A DNA stretch of 55,976 bases, taken from positions 1 through 55,976 of the forward strand of contig JANQPF010000016.1 of NCBI GenBank assembly GCA_028285415.1, in the 5' to 3' direction. The notes under the pieces were generated by a model. That model had not been told where the DNA came from and ran no database searches. It saw only the letters and a program-made list of their open reading frames with translations. This document shows positions 29,013 through 37,955 of this stretch, piece after piece; positions within the stretch are counted from its first letter, which is position 1; every line of letters begins with the position of its first letter. The DNA is from Pseudomonadales bacterium (lineage in GTDB: Bacteria > Pseudomonadota > Gammaproteobacteria > Pseudomonadales > Azotimanducaceae). A program made the position numbers and the translations under genes.

Positions 29013-30899
29013 TCAGTGAGTAGGCTGCGCGAAGATGCCCGGCGGCAGCGGGCAATCGAGCGTTGCGGCAATGCCCTGCAGCAATGCCCCTTCGTCGACG
29101 CTGACATGGCCGTCGGCAAGAATGGTGGCGGCGCACGCTTTGATCAGGGCCGGCTTCTGCAGCGGCTTGAGCTTGCGCAGGCTCGCCAGCGTATCGTTCA
29201 TGCGCTTGTAATCGAAGCGCTCCTGCTTGGCGAATGGTTTGTCAATGCCAAGCTCGCTGATGCCGGCCTGGTACGCTTCGAGCTGAGCGTCGAGGTTGGC
29301 GTGGCCCTGGCTTGCCAGAATTGACAGCAGCTTGCCTGCGTCGTCAGCCAGCTTTGCGATGTTGCCGATGCGGCCATGGTAGTTCTGCGGACCTTCGAAG
29401 TGCGGATAAAGCTCCTTGGTCAAGAGGCGGTGCAGCACCCATTCGAAGATATCAACCTCCGCATCGGCGGTAATGAGCTGGGCCGCGTTCTGCGTGAAAC
29501 GCCGGTACTGCGGATGGCTGAGCTCCTTGAGAGCCGGCATGGACATCTCCAGCAGCGTCAAGAGGTGGGCCGCATCGCTCGCCCGTACCTCGGGCAGCAG
29601 GCGCTCGGTGTGGGCAAGGACGCCGCGCTCGGCGTGGCTGTCCAGATGGGCAATCTGAGCGCGGGCGACCTCGGGGTCGCGGCTCAAGAGCATGGCATAG
29701 ACGAGGGCGCGGGCCTCGTACGGGTCGTGCGCGGCGTCTCTCAGAATTTCGGCGTTGTCCTCGATGAGATGGCGCGCGGTGGCGAGACTGCCGGCGTCGG
29801 GGGCGCCAACCATGTCGACGATTGCTTCGGGGGTGGCAGCAACCGCACCGCTGAAGCCCGCCGCAAGCATGTGCGGTTGCGTGCTGACAGCCGTGCCGTC
29901 GACCTGGGGAAAGTCACCATCCCAGTGCGGCTCAATTGCGAGAATGCGTTTCGTGAGCGGCGGATGCGTCGCCATGAGACTGCCGCTGAATTTGCGCGCC
30001 GCCGCGCCGAAGAACATGTGGCTCGCTTCTTCCGCGTTCTTGTTGACGATGGTCGAGCCTGCGCTCAAGCCGCCGATCTTTTTCAGCGCTTCTGCGATAC
30101 CGCCAGGGTTGCGGGTGAACTGCACGGCCGAGGCGTCCGCCAGGTATTCCCGCTGGCGGCTGACGGCCGCTTTAATGAGGTTGCCGAAAAACGTACCACC
30201 ATAACCGATCAGCATGAGCCCGGCGCCAACGGCAAAAAGCGGCAGACCGTTGCGGCGGGAATAGCCGCCAGCCCGCAGGAGCCCGTACCCGATCATGCCG
30301 ACGAAGAGAATGCCGTGCAGGATCGCAATCAGGCGCAGGTTGATGTTCGTGTCGCCGTTCAGGATGTGGCTGAACTCGTGGGCAACAACGCCCTGCAGTT
30401 CCTCACGATTGAGATGTTCCAGCGTGCCCTGATTGATGCCGATGACGGCGTCGTCGGGGCTGAAACCGGCGGCAAAGGCGTTGATGCTCTGCTCGGGAAT
30501 GAGATAAACCGGCGGGACCGGCACGCCGGATGCAATCGCCATTTCCTCGACGACGTTGAGGAGCCTGCGTTGCAACGGATCGGTGGTGCTCTGATGGATG
30601 AGGTGACCGCCGAGCGCCTCGGCAATGGTACGACCGCCGCCCTGGATGCTCAGGTATTTGTAGAGGCTGGCGGCACCGACCACGCCAACGACGCCGATGC
30701 TGATCCAGATCCAGCTGTCTGCGGGTATCTCCGCAATGGCTTGACTGAACGTCATCCCCACCTGCTGCCCGCCCCAGCCGAAGGCGACGGCAACCAGCAG
30801 ATTGGTCAAGACGATCAGCGTCAGCACGGCAGCGCCGAACATCGCGGCAAGCTGCCAGGTTTTACGCCGGGCCTGGTCCTGGGCCTGGTAGAAGTTCAC
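29013..30899 (-). CDS. M48-family (HtpX-like) membrane metallopeptidase with TerB-like C-terminal extension, 628 aa
   Basis: Two N-terminal membrane helices (about 15-42 and 63-82) precede the peptidase domain with the zinc motif HEFSH (His174, Glu175, His178) and third ligand Glu251 in REYLADASAVQF. Two more hydrophobic segments lie between them (about 190-235). The C-terminal half (about 330-628) is not part of classical HtpX; its end DGHVSVDEGALLQGIAATLD resembles a TerB-like helical domain. Membrane protein quality control is the usual role. The gene follows lemA by 17 bp, and the pair sits behind a sigma32-like promoter. Confidence 0.9.
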   Translation of the reverse strand: MNFYQAQDQARRKTWQLAAMFGAAVLTLIVLTNLLVAVAFGWGGQQVGMTFSQAIAEIPADSWIWISIGVVGVVGAASLYKYLSIQGGGRTIAEALGGHLIHQSTTDPLQRRLLNVVEEMAIASGVPVPPVYLIPEQSINAFAAGFSPDDAVIGINQGTLEHLNREELQGVVAHEFSHILNGDTNINLRLIAILHGILFVGMIGYGLLRAGGYSRRNGLPLFAVGAGLMLIGYGGTFFGNLIKAAVSRQREYLADASAVQFTRNPGGIAEALKKIGGLSAGSTIVNKNAEEASHMFFGAAARKFSGSLMATHPPLTKRILAIEPHWDGDFPQVDGTAVSTQPHMLAAGFSGAVAATPEAIVDMVGAPDAGSLATARHLIEDNAEILRDAAHDPYEARALVYAMLLSRDPEVARAQIAHLDSHAERGVLAHTERLLPEVRASDAAHLLTLLEMSMPALKELSHPQYRRFTQNAAQLITADAEVDIFEWVLHRLLTKELYPHFEGPQNYHGRIGNIAKLADDAGKLLSILASQGHANLDAQLEAYQAGISELGIDKPFAKQERFDYKRMNDTLASLRKLKPLQKPALIKACAATILADGHVSVDEGALLQGIAATLDCPLPPGIFAQPTH

Positions 30900-30916
30900 T
30901 GCTCAGGCGGCTGGTA

Positions 30917-31510
30917 TCAGTTGAAGGAAACCTGCGGTGCTGCCTGGATCTCGGCAGAGTCTTCAAACTCCAGCAGTTCGCCGTCCGTGGGATGTCCGAA
31001 CATGGCAGCGAACATGGTTGCCGGGAATGACTGACGATAGGTGTTGTAGTCGGTCACCTGATCGTTGTACGCCTGACGTGAGAAGGCCACCTTGTTTTCG
31101 GTGGTCGTCAGCTCCTCGGAAAGCTGCATCATGTTCTCGTTGGCTTTGAGATCGGGATAGGCTTCCATTACCACGTTGAGGCGACCGAGTGCGCCGCCGA
31201 GCATGCCTTCGGCGCTGGCGAGCTCCTTGATGGCCGCTGCGTTGCCGGGATCGGCCGCCGCTGCCTGCAGGCCTGCCATCGCCTGGTTCCGTGCGTTGAT
31301 GACCGCTTCGAGCGTTTCGCGCTCGTGGCTCATATAGCCTTTGGCGGTTTCGACAAGATTTGGTATGAGATCGTAGCGGCGCTTCAGCTGCACTTCGATC
31401 TGGGCAAAGCCGTTCTGATAGCGATTTTTGAACGCCACCAGCTTGTTGTAGATGCTGATGAGCCAGAAGCCCAGCGCGGCGGCAATGACGAGGAGAATGA
31501 TCAATTCCAT
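30917..31510 (-). CDS. lemA: LemA family protein, 197 aa
   Basis: One N-terminal membrane helix (ELIILLVIAAALGFWLISI) is followed by the LemA helical bundle: NGFAQIEVQLKRRYDLIPNL, VETAKGYMSHERETLEAVI and YPDLKANENMMQLSEELTTT are family hallmarks. LemA and M48 peptidase genes are often paired in bacteria, as here, and probably act together at the membrane; the mechanism is not known. AGGA lies eight bases before the ATG at 31510. Expression is likely driven by the sigma32-like promoter at 31546-31573. Confidence 0.92.
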   Translation of the reverse strand: MELIILLVIAAALGFWLISIYNKLVAFKNRYQNGFAQIEVQLKRRYDLIPNLVETAKGYMSHERETLEAVINARNQAMAGLQAAAADPGNAAAIKELASAEGMLGGALGRLNVVMEAYPDLKANENMMQLSEELTTTENKVAFSRQAYNDQVTDYNTYRQSFPATMFAAMFGHPTDGELLEFEDSAEIQAAPQVSFN

Positions 31511-31545
31511 GTATCAGGTCCTGGTTGAAGGAGACGACACCCTGA

Positions 31546-31573
31546 ATATTGGGGCAAATGTTTTAAATTTCAA
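31546..31573 (-). promoter_or_regulatory. sigma32 (heat-shock) type promoter for lemA-M48
   Basis: On the minus strand TTGAAA (31573-31568) is followed after 13 bases by CCCCAATAT (31554-31546). This fits the RpoH pattern of TTGAAA, a 13-15 base spacer and CCCCATnT with one inserted or changed base. It lies 36 bp upstream of the lemA ATG. HtpX is a heat-shock protein in Escherichia coli, so the site makes sense for this LemA/M48 pair. Confidence 0.6.
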
Positions 31574-31631
31574 TGATTTACGTCGCATCCGGAGCGATCG
31601 AGTCGACCGCTGTCAGGCTAGTTAACTTAAA

Positions 31632-33206
31632 TCAGTCGTAGGCGATGTCGTGGCGGTCAAAGAGACGCTTCACGTCGCCGAGGTGCGACTCGTATTTTTT
31701 CCACCGTGCGACGGCTCGTCTGTAGATGGGCTCCCGGACCTGCATGGTGCTCGCGGTCGCAACCGCGCCTGGATTGTCGTGGAAATAGAGGCACGCCGGA
31801 TCCCAGGGCAGGCCAGCGTAGTCGAGGAGCGCCCGCGTTTCCTGTTCCGCCGCTCCGGTGAGCGTTTCGTACGACACGTTGTGGATGCGCGCCCCGAACA
31901 GTTCCTGCCAGTGCGCCATCAGCTTGTGGAACTGCACGTAGTAGAGCGCCGTATCCATGAGATCGTAGTGGTAGTTGTAGTAGGAAAAGTGGATGGCAAA
32001 AAGCTGGCGGAAGTTACTCATGACGGTGTCGAGCGGATTGCGTCTCAGCACCACAACTTTTGCCGCCGGCAGCGCTCGCAGGATGTAGCCGATGTAGAGG
32101 AAATTGAGGGGCATCTTGTCGATGAATCTGCCGCCGGCATGTCCGCGCGCTCGAACCGCCTGCAGGTAGTCCGAGGCGATGGCCTTCGCGTCGGCGTTGG
32201 GCGCGGCCAGGATGACATCCTCATCGAGCATCACTCGTGAGCTGGTTTGTGAAGCGCGTTTGACGGCCGCGGCGAACGCCTGCAGCTCACCCAGAGAACT
32301 TGCTTCGGGGTGGCTGTCGAGGATCCGCTCGATGAGCGTGGTCCCGGTTCGCGGCATGCCCGTGACAAAAATAGCTTCACCCCCCGTGCCCGACACGGGG
32401 TAGTCGGCCGTTACTGGAAACGCCCGTTTAATCGCTTCGAAGAGCCGTTCGTCCGTCTGGGCGGAATAGGTGATCTGTTCCGTGCGTCGCCGCTTGGCCA
32501 GTTCCAGCACGTTGAATGCCTTGTCATACTCGTCTGCTTTCTCGTACTCGGTTGCCAGCGCGTGGGCGAGATACAGCTGATCGTCGGCGCCGAGGCCGGG
32601 TGTAGCAAGCTGCGCTTCGAGAGGCGCGGGATCCCGAGGCGTGCGGTCGTTCTTGCCGAGCTCAGCCCGCGCCCAGTAGGCACGGTAAAACCGTGGCTCG
32701 AGACGAATGGCTTCCTCGTAGTGATCGGCCGCATCGGCGGCCCTGCCGAGAAACTGTTCGGCGGATGCGAGATTGAAGTGAAACTGCGCGTTGTCGGGTG
32801 CCGCCGCCACCGCTCGTTCCAGCAGCGGTACCGCGTCGGCGTAGGCGCCGATTTTGCTGTAAACGACACCGATGGTATCCATGGTGAGCGCATTGTCCGG
32901 CGCCGCGGCGTCGGCGCGATCGGCGGCCTCGCGTGCCGCGTCGGTCTGGTCAAGCAGCGCGTGGAGTTTGGCTTTCTGCGCCAGGTATTCCGCATCATCG
33001 GGCTTGAGCTCAATGGCCTGATCGACCAGCTCGAGCGCTTTGCTGATCCGGAAATTCGCGGCTGCCACCATACCCATCAGAAACCAGCCGTCGGCATTGC
33101 GCGGTTCGGCCAGCAGGAGTTTCTGCAGGCGTTCTGCCGCCTCCTCATAGGCGCCGCGGTTCAGTGCGGCAACGGCATCCCGCTTAAGGTGTGTGGTATC
33201 GGACAT
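31632..33206 (-). CDS. TPR-containing sulfotransferase, 524 aa
   Basis: The N-terminal 270 residues are a series of tetratricopeptide repeats (for example ALNRGAYEEAAERLQKLLLA, DAVPLLERAVAAAPDNAQFH). The C-terminal domain is a PAPS-dependent sulfotransferase: the phosphosulfate loop FVTGMPRTGTTLIERILDSH near residue 278 and the 3'-phosphate motif VVVLRRNPLDTVMSNFRQLF near residue 390. The acceptor is unknown; such fused proteins are common in marine proteobacteria. The ATG at 33206 has no clear Shine-Dalgarno sequence. It follows the TonB receptor gene by 67 bp, with a strong hairpin between. Confidence 0.9.
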   Translation of the reverse strand: MSDTTHLKRDAVAALNRGAYEEAAERLQKLLLAEPRNADGWFLMGMVAAANFRISKALELVDQAIELKPDDAEYLAQKAKLHALLDQTDAAREAADRADAAAPDNALTMDTIGVVYSKIGAYADAVPLLERAVAAAPDNAQFHFNLASAEQFLGRAADAADHYEEAIRLEPRFYRAYWARAELGKNDRTPRDPAPLEAQLATPGLGADDQLYLAHALATEYEKADEYDKAFNVLELAKRRRTEQITYSAQTDERLFEAIKRAFPVTADYPVSGTGGEAIFVTGMPRTGTTLIERILDSHPEASSLGELQAFAAAVKRASQTSSRVMLDEDVILAAPNADAKAIASDYLQAVRARGHAGGRFIDKMPLNFLYIGYILRALPAAKVVVLRRNPLDTVMSNFRQLFAIHFSYYNYHYDLMDTALYYVQFHKLMAHWQELFGARIHNVSYETLTGAAEQETRALLDYAGLPWDPACLYFHDNPGAVATASTMQVREPIYRRAVARWKKYESHLGDVKRLFDRHDIAYD

Positions 33207-33221
33207 GAGGGGACGATAGAT

Positions 33222-33259
33222 CAGGCGGCGGGCGCCGGTCCAGTGACGCCCACCGCCTG
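33222..33259 (-). terminator. strong intercistronic hairpin after the TonB receptor gene
   Basis: CAGGCGG-C-GGGCG (33222-33234) pairs with CGCCC-A-CCGCCTG (33247-33259) across a 12-base loop, with a single mismatch. It lies between the receptor stop and the sulfotransferase ATG. No U-run follows on the minus-strand transcript, so it may be a partial terminator or an mRNA-end stabiliser that lowers expression of the downstream gene. Confidence 0.4.
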
Positions 33260-33273
33260 TTGTTCAGCTGCGG

Positions 33274-35748
33274 TCAGGCTCCGCCGAAGCTGTAGCTGAA
33301 GCGCACGCCGATATTGCGCGGCATGCCGACATAGTTGCCGTAAGTACGCAGGTTGAAGCCGTTGATCGAATTACCGGGACCGGTTTGTTCGTTCTGCAGG
33401 AACCGCCGCGTGGTGCGGGTACCCGTCACGTAGAACTCATCCCAGATGTTGTCGATGAAGGCCTGTACGCGCCAGCGATCCTTGCTGAAGGTGGCCGACA
33501 GATGATGGATGTCGTAGCTGTCGATGGCTTCTCCGCCGCGGTCGCCCGGGAGCCCCATGTCGTCGACCAACGGATCTTCGTCACCGCCGGGGATGTTGAA
33601 CACATCGCCCGAATAGACGACGCCGTAGTTGATGTCGACTTCGATGTCGTCCATGACGTACGTGCTGTAGGTGACGTTGAAGGTGCCCTGGTGTTCAGCA
33701 TGACCGGGTAACCGCGCCCCGGATTCAGCGGTGAACGGTCCGACGAGTCCAGGCGCGTCCTTGGTCAGCTCGGCGTTGGTGTACGCGTAGGTCCAGGAGA
33801 ACTGCCAGTTCTCGTTCATGATCCAGCGGCCCGACATTTCGATGCCTTTGCTCTCCGCGGCACTGCCGTTGCCGGTAATCGGCAGGCTGCCGTTGACCGT
33901 GGTTTCCGCAACCTGCAGGTCTTCCCAGTCGATGAAGTACGCTGCAAGGTTCAGCGACAGCGTGTTGTCGAGCATCAGACCTTTGAACCCGACCTCGTAG
34001 CTGTCGATGGTGTCGGGATCGATGAGGATCTCGTCCGCCAGTGCGCACAGCTGCTGCTGGGTGCTGGCAATCTGCTCGGGCGTACACAGCGGGACCGAGT
34101 TGACGCCGCCGTTGCGGTAACCTTCAGCATATGTGGCGTACAGAAGCCCGACGTCCTGAACGTCGTACGACACGTTGAACTTGAAGAGTTCACCGTCGTC
34201 GGAGCCCTGGTTGGGATCGCCGAGGTCAACCGGAATGGCGTCCTGGGGGGCGCCGAGGAAAACGGTTTCGAAGAGCGGCAGACCAAATCCAGCCGTGGTA
34301 TCAGCTTTGAACTCATAGCTTCGGTAGCCAACGGTAAAGTCGAGGTTTTCGCCGACCGTGTAGGTCAACTCACCGTAGAGTGCCGACTCTTCTTCGAGCT
34401 CATCGGTGATCTGGATGTATTCCAGGCTGTCCGGACGCAGCTGCACGCCACCAAAATTGTCGACCGCAAACTGGTCGAAGCCGGGCGTGAACTCTTCACT
34501 GGTGGCGAAGCTCGACAGCTCGGTTTCGAAGTAGCCGACGACCCAGGAGATTGGCCCCTGGTGCTGTGAGGCGAGACGAAGTTCCAGCGTCTTGGTCTCT
34601 TCGTCGACGATTTCGCGGGTAAACGAGGAAAACGTCGGGAAAAACTCGTAGCCGTACTCAAAGTTGAGGAGCAGGTCCGTCTGGTCCCGCTGCCCCAGCT
34701 CGCTGTATTCGGTTTCGCCGTAGACGGCGGTTGCCTTGACCCAATTGAAGTCGGCGGTGACCTCAATGGCCTGCAGCTCGTTCTCGTAGTCGTTGGGCTC
34801 TTCGTAACGCAGTCCGGATTCGAAGTCGCCGGTCCCGAAGGCAAGCTCGTGCGACAGCTGACGGCCTTCGGTGTCGTTCTCCTGTTTCAGGTACCAGAGG
34901 TTGACGTCGAAGATCTCGTTGGGCTGCCAGCGCAGATTGACCCGGGTGGAGGTGGCTTCCTCGCCGTTGGCGTCATCCACGCTCCTTAGATTGGCGCGTA
35001 CGTCCGCTGGATCGCTGAAGTCCGGCTGGGGATTGGAAACGCCGGACTGTCTGACCACGAACGGGTAGTCGATGAAACCTTCGTCATCGAGCTGATCCAC
35101 GTTGGCGCGGATGGCCAGCACGTCTTCGATCAGCGGTACGTTGACGGTCAAGCCCACATCGTAGCTGACGCCATCGCTTTCGGAGTTCTGAAACGTCTCT
35201 GCGCGTACGTCCGCGCTGAAACCCTGGAAGTCGGCCTTTTTGGGGATGTAGCGAATGGCCCCGCCGAGGGTGCCCTGGCCGTACAGCGTTCCCTGCGGCC
35301 CGATCAGCACTTCCACGCGTTCCATATCGATGGGCTTGAAGTCGACTTCCAGCGGCATTTCGCTGAAATAGATGGCCACCGTATCACTTTCGAATCCCGG
35401 GCCGAGGCCCGTGGTGTTCAAGCCGCGTACCAGTAAGTCGGGCTTCTCGTCGCGGGGTCCACGATCGACGACGCTCAAACCAGGCACGTAACGGGCTATT
35501 TCTGCGATGCCGTCGAGGCGCAGCTCTTCGATCATCGTGTCGTTGACGGCGGTGATGTTGATCGGGATGTCGCGCACACTCTCTTCGCGGCGCGACGCGG
35601 TGACCACCACCTCTTCGATGGTGGCTTCTTCGTTGGCGGCCCAGGCCTGCTGCACAGGCACGGCAACGAGCGGCAATGACGCCAGAGATACCGAACGAGC
35701 AAGCAGGGATCGCTTGAACGGCACTGGCGCAGGTGTGTCGTAATTCAT
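33274..35748 (-). CDS. TonB-dependent outer-membrane receptor, 824 aa
   Basis: This is an outer-membrane beta-barrel importer. A signal peptide (SLLARSVSLASLPLVAVPVQ, then AWA) is followed by a TonB-box-like IEEVVVTASRREES and the plug domain (RDIPINITAVNDTMIEE, then LYGQGTLGGAIRYIPK). The barrel strands run to the C-terminal IGVRFSYSFGGA. The protein is of the FecA/CirA-like group that in marine bacteria also takes up organic substrates; the ligand cannot be read. I use the ATG at 35748, with GGAG nine bases before it, rather than the TTG at 35763. No regulator or partner transporter gene adjoins it. Confidence 0.93.
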   Translation of the reverse strand: MNYDTPAPVPFKRSLLARSVSLASLPLVAVPVQQAWAANEEATIEEVVVTASRREESVRDIPINITAVNDTMIEELRLDGIAEIARYVPGLSVVDRGPRDEKPDLLVRGLNTTGLGPGFESDTVAIYFSEMPLEVDFKPIDMERVEVLIGPQGTLYGQGTLGGAIRYIPKKADFQGFSADVRAETFQNSESDGVSYDVGLTVNVPLIEDVLAIRANVDQLDDEGFIDYPFVVRQSGVSNPQPDFSDPADVRANLRSVDDANGEEATSTRVNLRWQPNEIFDVNLWYLKQENDTEGRQLSHELAFGTGDFESGLRYEEPNDYENELQAIEVTADFNWVKATAVYGETEYSELGQRDQTDLLLNFEYGYEFFPTFSSFTREIVDEETKTLELRLASQHQGPISWVVGYFETELSSFATSEEFTPGFDQFAVDNFGGVQLRPDSLEYIQITDELEEESALYGELTYTVGENLDFTVGYRSYEFKADTTAGFGLPLFETVFLGAPQDAIPVDLGDPNQGSDDGELFKFNVSYDVQDVGLLYATYAEGYRNGGVNSVPLCTPEQIASTQQQLCALADEILIDPDTIDSYEVGFKGLMLDNTLSLNLAAYFIDWEDLQVAETTVNGSLPITGNGSAAESKGIEMSGRWIMNENWQFSWTYAYTNAELTKDAPGLVGPFTAESGARLPGHAEHQGTFNVTYSTYVMDDIEVDINYGVVYSGDVFNIPGGDEDPLVDDMGLPGDRGGEAIDSYDIHHLSATFSKDRWRVQAFIDNIWDEFYVTGTRTTRRFLQNEQTGPGNSINGFNLRTYGNYVGMPRNIGVRFSYSFGGA

Positions 35749-35953
35749 AGTGTTATTCTCCAATGAGTACGTGAGCGCATAAGGCAGCTTTTTTTACGGT
35801 ACTGCTCGACGCTCACCGGTATTCAACTCCTTTGTAACGCATTCAGCAAGGCGCAGATCTAGCGTTGTCGCACACGAAGGGTTATCGTCAATGGAGCCGG
35901 CAAGGCCGCAAGCCCACTCAGCCGGGTGCGTTTTTTCGCACGCTCATAACCAG

Positions 35954-35978
35954 AAACGCCCTCTATCGAGGGCGTTTT
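35954..35978. terminator. rho-independent terminator-like hairpin
   Basis: ACGCCCTC and GAGGGCGT form a perfect 8-bp stem around a TATC loop. On the plus strand it is followed by TTTT and on the minus strand by TTTCT, so it can be read both ways. On the minus strand it lies 23 bp after the stop of the acyl-CoA dehydrogenase gene (36001) and is the natural terminator of that gene, protecting the TonB receptor promoter region. The rest of 35764-36000 holds no gene that I can see. Confidence 0.65.
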
Positions 35979-36000
35979 TCGTGGCGGGAGGAAGCGACGC

Positions 36001-37194
36001 CTAATCAGGCAGACCCAGCACCCGTTTGGCAATGACGTTCAGCTGCACCTCGGAGGTGCCGCCTTCGATGGAGTTCGCCTTCGAGCGCAACCACTGGCGG
36101 GTGGTGCCGATTTCCCTGGCAGTGAACGTTTCTCCCGCCCACCCGGCAGCCTGCGTGCCCATCAGCTTCAGCAGCTGTTCGTATTTCCTTTTGTTCTGCT
36201 CGGTGCCGTAGTACTTGAACATCGATGCGAGATTGCCGTCGGCACGCCCCGCTTTGGCTTCTTCACCGCTGCGCGAAAGTGTCAGCTGAAAGGCTCTGTC
36301 GTTCATGCGATGGGCAGTAACATCGGCGCGCAGTGCGGGATCCGAAATGCGGCCATCCGTCTCACCAACGTAGTTTTTCGCAACGTCCTCGAGCGCCGTG
36401 CCGCTGCCGCCGAGGGCAGAATTGCCGCCAATGCCCGAGACCATCTGGCGCTCGTGCTGGAGCAGACGTTTGGCGATGGTCCAGCCTTTGTTGAGCTCAC
36501 CGACGAGCTGGCCTTTCGGCACTTTGACGTTGTCGAAGAACGTCTGGCAGAAGGGAGAAGCACCGCTGATGAGCTGGATCGGCGAGGTGGTCACACCTTC
36601 GCTTTCCATGTCGAAGAGCAGGAAGCTGATCCCTTCATGCTTGGGCGCGTCACCGTCCGTGCGCACCAGACAGAAGATCCAGTCTGCCATGTCCGCGTAA
36701 GAGGTCCAGATTTTGGCGCCGTTGACGAGATAGTAGTCACCGTGGTCCTCGGCCTTGGTCTGCAGACCCGCGAGATCCGACCCGTAGCCGGGCTCCGAAT
36801 AGCCCTGACACCAGCGGATTTCGCCGCGCGCAATCTGCGGCAGGTAGTGGCGCTTCTGCTCTTCCGAGGCAAATTCCAGGAGCGCCGGCCCCAGCATCCA
36901 GATGCCGAAGCTCTGCAGCGGCGAGCGGGCGTTGATGTTGCGCAGCTCCTCCTGCAGGATTTTGTCTTCGTCGGCAGAAAGGCCGCCGCCGCCGTACTCC
37001 GTGGGCCAGCGGGGCACGGTCCAGCCGCGTTCGGCCATGCGGTCCATCCAGACTTTGGAATCGGGATTGGCCCATTCCTGCCTGCGGCCGCCCCAAACCA
37101 CCTCCTCTTCCGGGGTGGCGGTGCGCATCGAGGCGGGACAGTTGTCCTCCAGCCAGGCGCGGCACTCGTCGCGAAATTGAGCTAAGTCGGTCAT
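36001..37194 (-). CDS. acyl-CoA dehydrogenase, 397 aa
   Basis: This is a flavoprotein dehydrogenase of acyl-CoA thioesters. Marks are WPTEYGGGGLSADEDKILQ in the N-domain, WCQGYSEPGYGSDLAGLQTK in the middle, FFDNVKVPKGQLVGELNKGW in the flavin region and the C-terminal SIEGGTSEVQLNVIAKRVLG, where the Glu of IEGGT can act as base. The pattern fits the large group of proteobacterial dehydrogenases used in fatty acid, steroid-side-chain or terpenoid breakdown. It is monocistronic: the terminator at 35954 follows, and the divergent flavin reductase gene starts 155 bp away. Confidence 0.9.
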   Translation of the reverse strand: MTDLAQFRDECRAWLEDNCPASMRTATPEEEVVWGGRRQEWANPDSKVWMDRMAERGWTVPRWPTEYGGGGLSADEDKILQEELRNINARSPLQSFGIWMLGPALLEFASEEQKRHYLPQIARGEIRWCQGYSEPGYGSDLAGLQTKAEDHGDYYLVNGAKIWTSYADMADWIFCLVRTDGDAPKHEGISFLLFDMESEGVTTSPIQLISGASPFCQTFFDNVKVPKGQLVGELNKGWTIAKRLLQHERQMVSGIGGNSALGGSGTALEDVAKNYVGETDGRISDPALRADVTAHRMNDRAFQLTLSRSGEEAKAGRADGNLASMFKYYGTEQNKRKYEQLLKLMGTQAAGWAGETFTAREIGTTRQWLRSKANSIEGGTSEVQLNVIAKRVLGLPD

Positions 37195-37244
37195 GGATGG
37201 CTGCTTCCGTCAAAAAATTCGAGCCACGCATTTAAGCAAACCCG

Positions 37245-37276
37245 ATTGAGCAAACCAAGTTTCTAGACGGTATAGT
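37245..37276 (+). promoter_or_regulatory. possible sigma70 promoter for the flavin reductase gene
   Basis: TATAGT at 37271-37276 is a good -10 element. The best -35 is TTGAGC at 37245-37250, but the spacer is 19 bases, longer than the optimum. The site lies in the divergent region between the acyl-CoA dehydrogenase and flavin reductase genes, 74 bp before the ATG at 37350. Confidence 0.35.
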
Positions 37277-37349
37277 CAGACGCGGCGGCGATCGTCCGAA
37301 CCAGGCATTCGGAACAATGATAAGACCGCCGTTGCAACAGGGGGAGCAT

Positions 37350-37835
37350 ATGACGGATTTCGACGAGCGCACGTTTCGCAACGCCATGGGTAACTTCTGC
37401 ACGGGTGTCGTGATTGCCACCGGAACGCAGGATGGTGCACCGGCGGGATTTGCCGCTCAGTCTTTCGTCTCACTTTCGCTGGATCCGCCGCTCGTTGCGC
37501 TGTGTCCGGGGAAAAACTCTTCGAGCTGGCCGAAGCTCAGGGACAGTGGCAGCTTCTGTATCAATATCCTCAGCGCCGAGCAGAAGTCCGTGTGCGATCA
37601 GATGGCCCGCTCAGGGGGCGACAAGTTTGCTGATTTGGAGTGGCGTTCCGGCCAGACGGGTTCGCCCATTCTTGCCGGCGTTGTGGGTTACATCGACTGT
37701 GATCTGGAGGCGGAGCACGATGCCGGCGATCACACGATAGCGGTTGGCCGGGTGCGCGATTTTACCATTCTCGATGCGGAGGCTGAGCCGCTGCTGTTCT
37801 TTCGTGGGGCATACGGCGCGTTCGAGGCGCGCTGA
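37350..37835 (+). CDS. flavin reductase family protein (HpaC-like), 161 aa
   Basis: This is a split-barrel FMN-binding protein that likely reduces free flavin with NAD(P)H for a partner monooxygenase. Family marks are FRNAMGNFCTGVVIATG at the start, GFAAQSFVSLSLDPPLVALC near residue 40, SGSFCINILS and HTIAVGRVRDF. GGGGAG just before the ATG at 37350 decides the start; the frame open to 37317 is unlikely to be used. The acyl-CoA dehydrogenase is divergent. The LLM-type oxidoreductase 0.5 kb downstream could use flavin, but a link is speculative. Confidence 0.9.
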   Translation: MTDFDERTFRNAMGNFCTGVVIATGTQDGAPAGFAAQSFVSLSLDPPLVALCPGKNSSSWPKLRDSGSFCINILSAEQKSVCDQMARSGGDKFADLEWRSGQTGSPILAGVVGYIDCDLEAEHDAGDHTIAVGRVRDFTILDAEAEPLLFFRGAYGAFEAR

Positions 37836-37955
37836 TCATACACATCGCTGAGTGGTTGTAGGACAGATTCCGAAAGTGCGTTAAATCTTTGTTAATCGCT
37901 TGTCAGGCGAGCGCGGATCGTGGGTAAATGCCGCTACGAGTGCAAAGGATGGCCA

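Noticed and set aside
29376-31034. A 552-codon plus-strand frame opposite the M48 and lemA genes
   Set aside because: It spans two well-recognised genes on the other strand and shows no family motif.
35764-35953. A small RNA or tRNA in the gap before the TonB receptor gene
   Set aside because: I could not fold a tRNA cloverleaf, and a weak inverted repeat (GTGAGCG/CGCTCAC at 35771 and 35810) alone is not enough.
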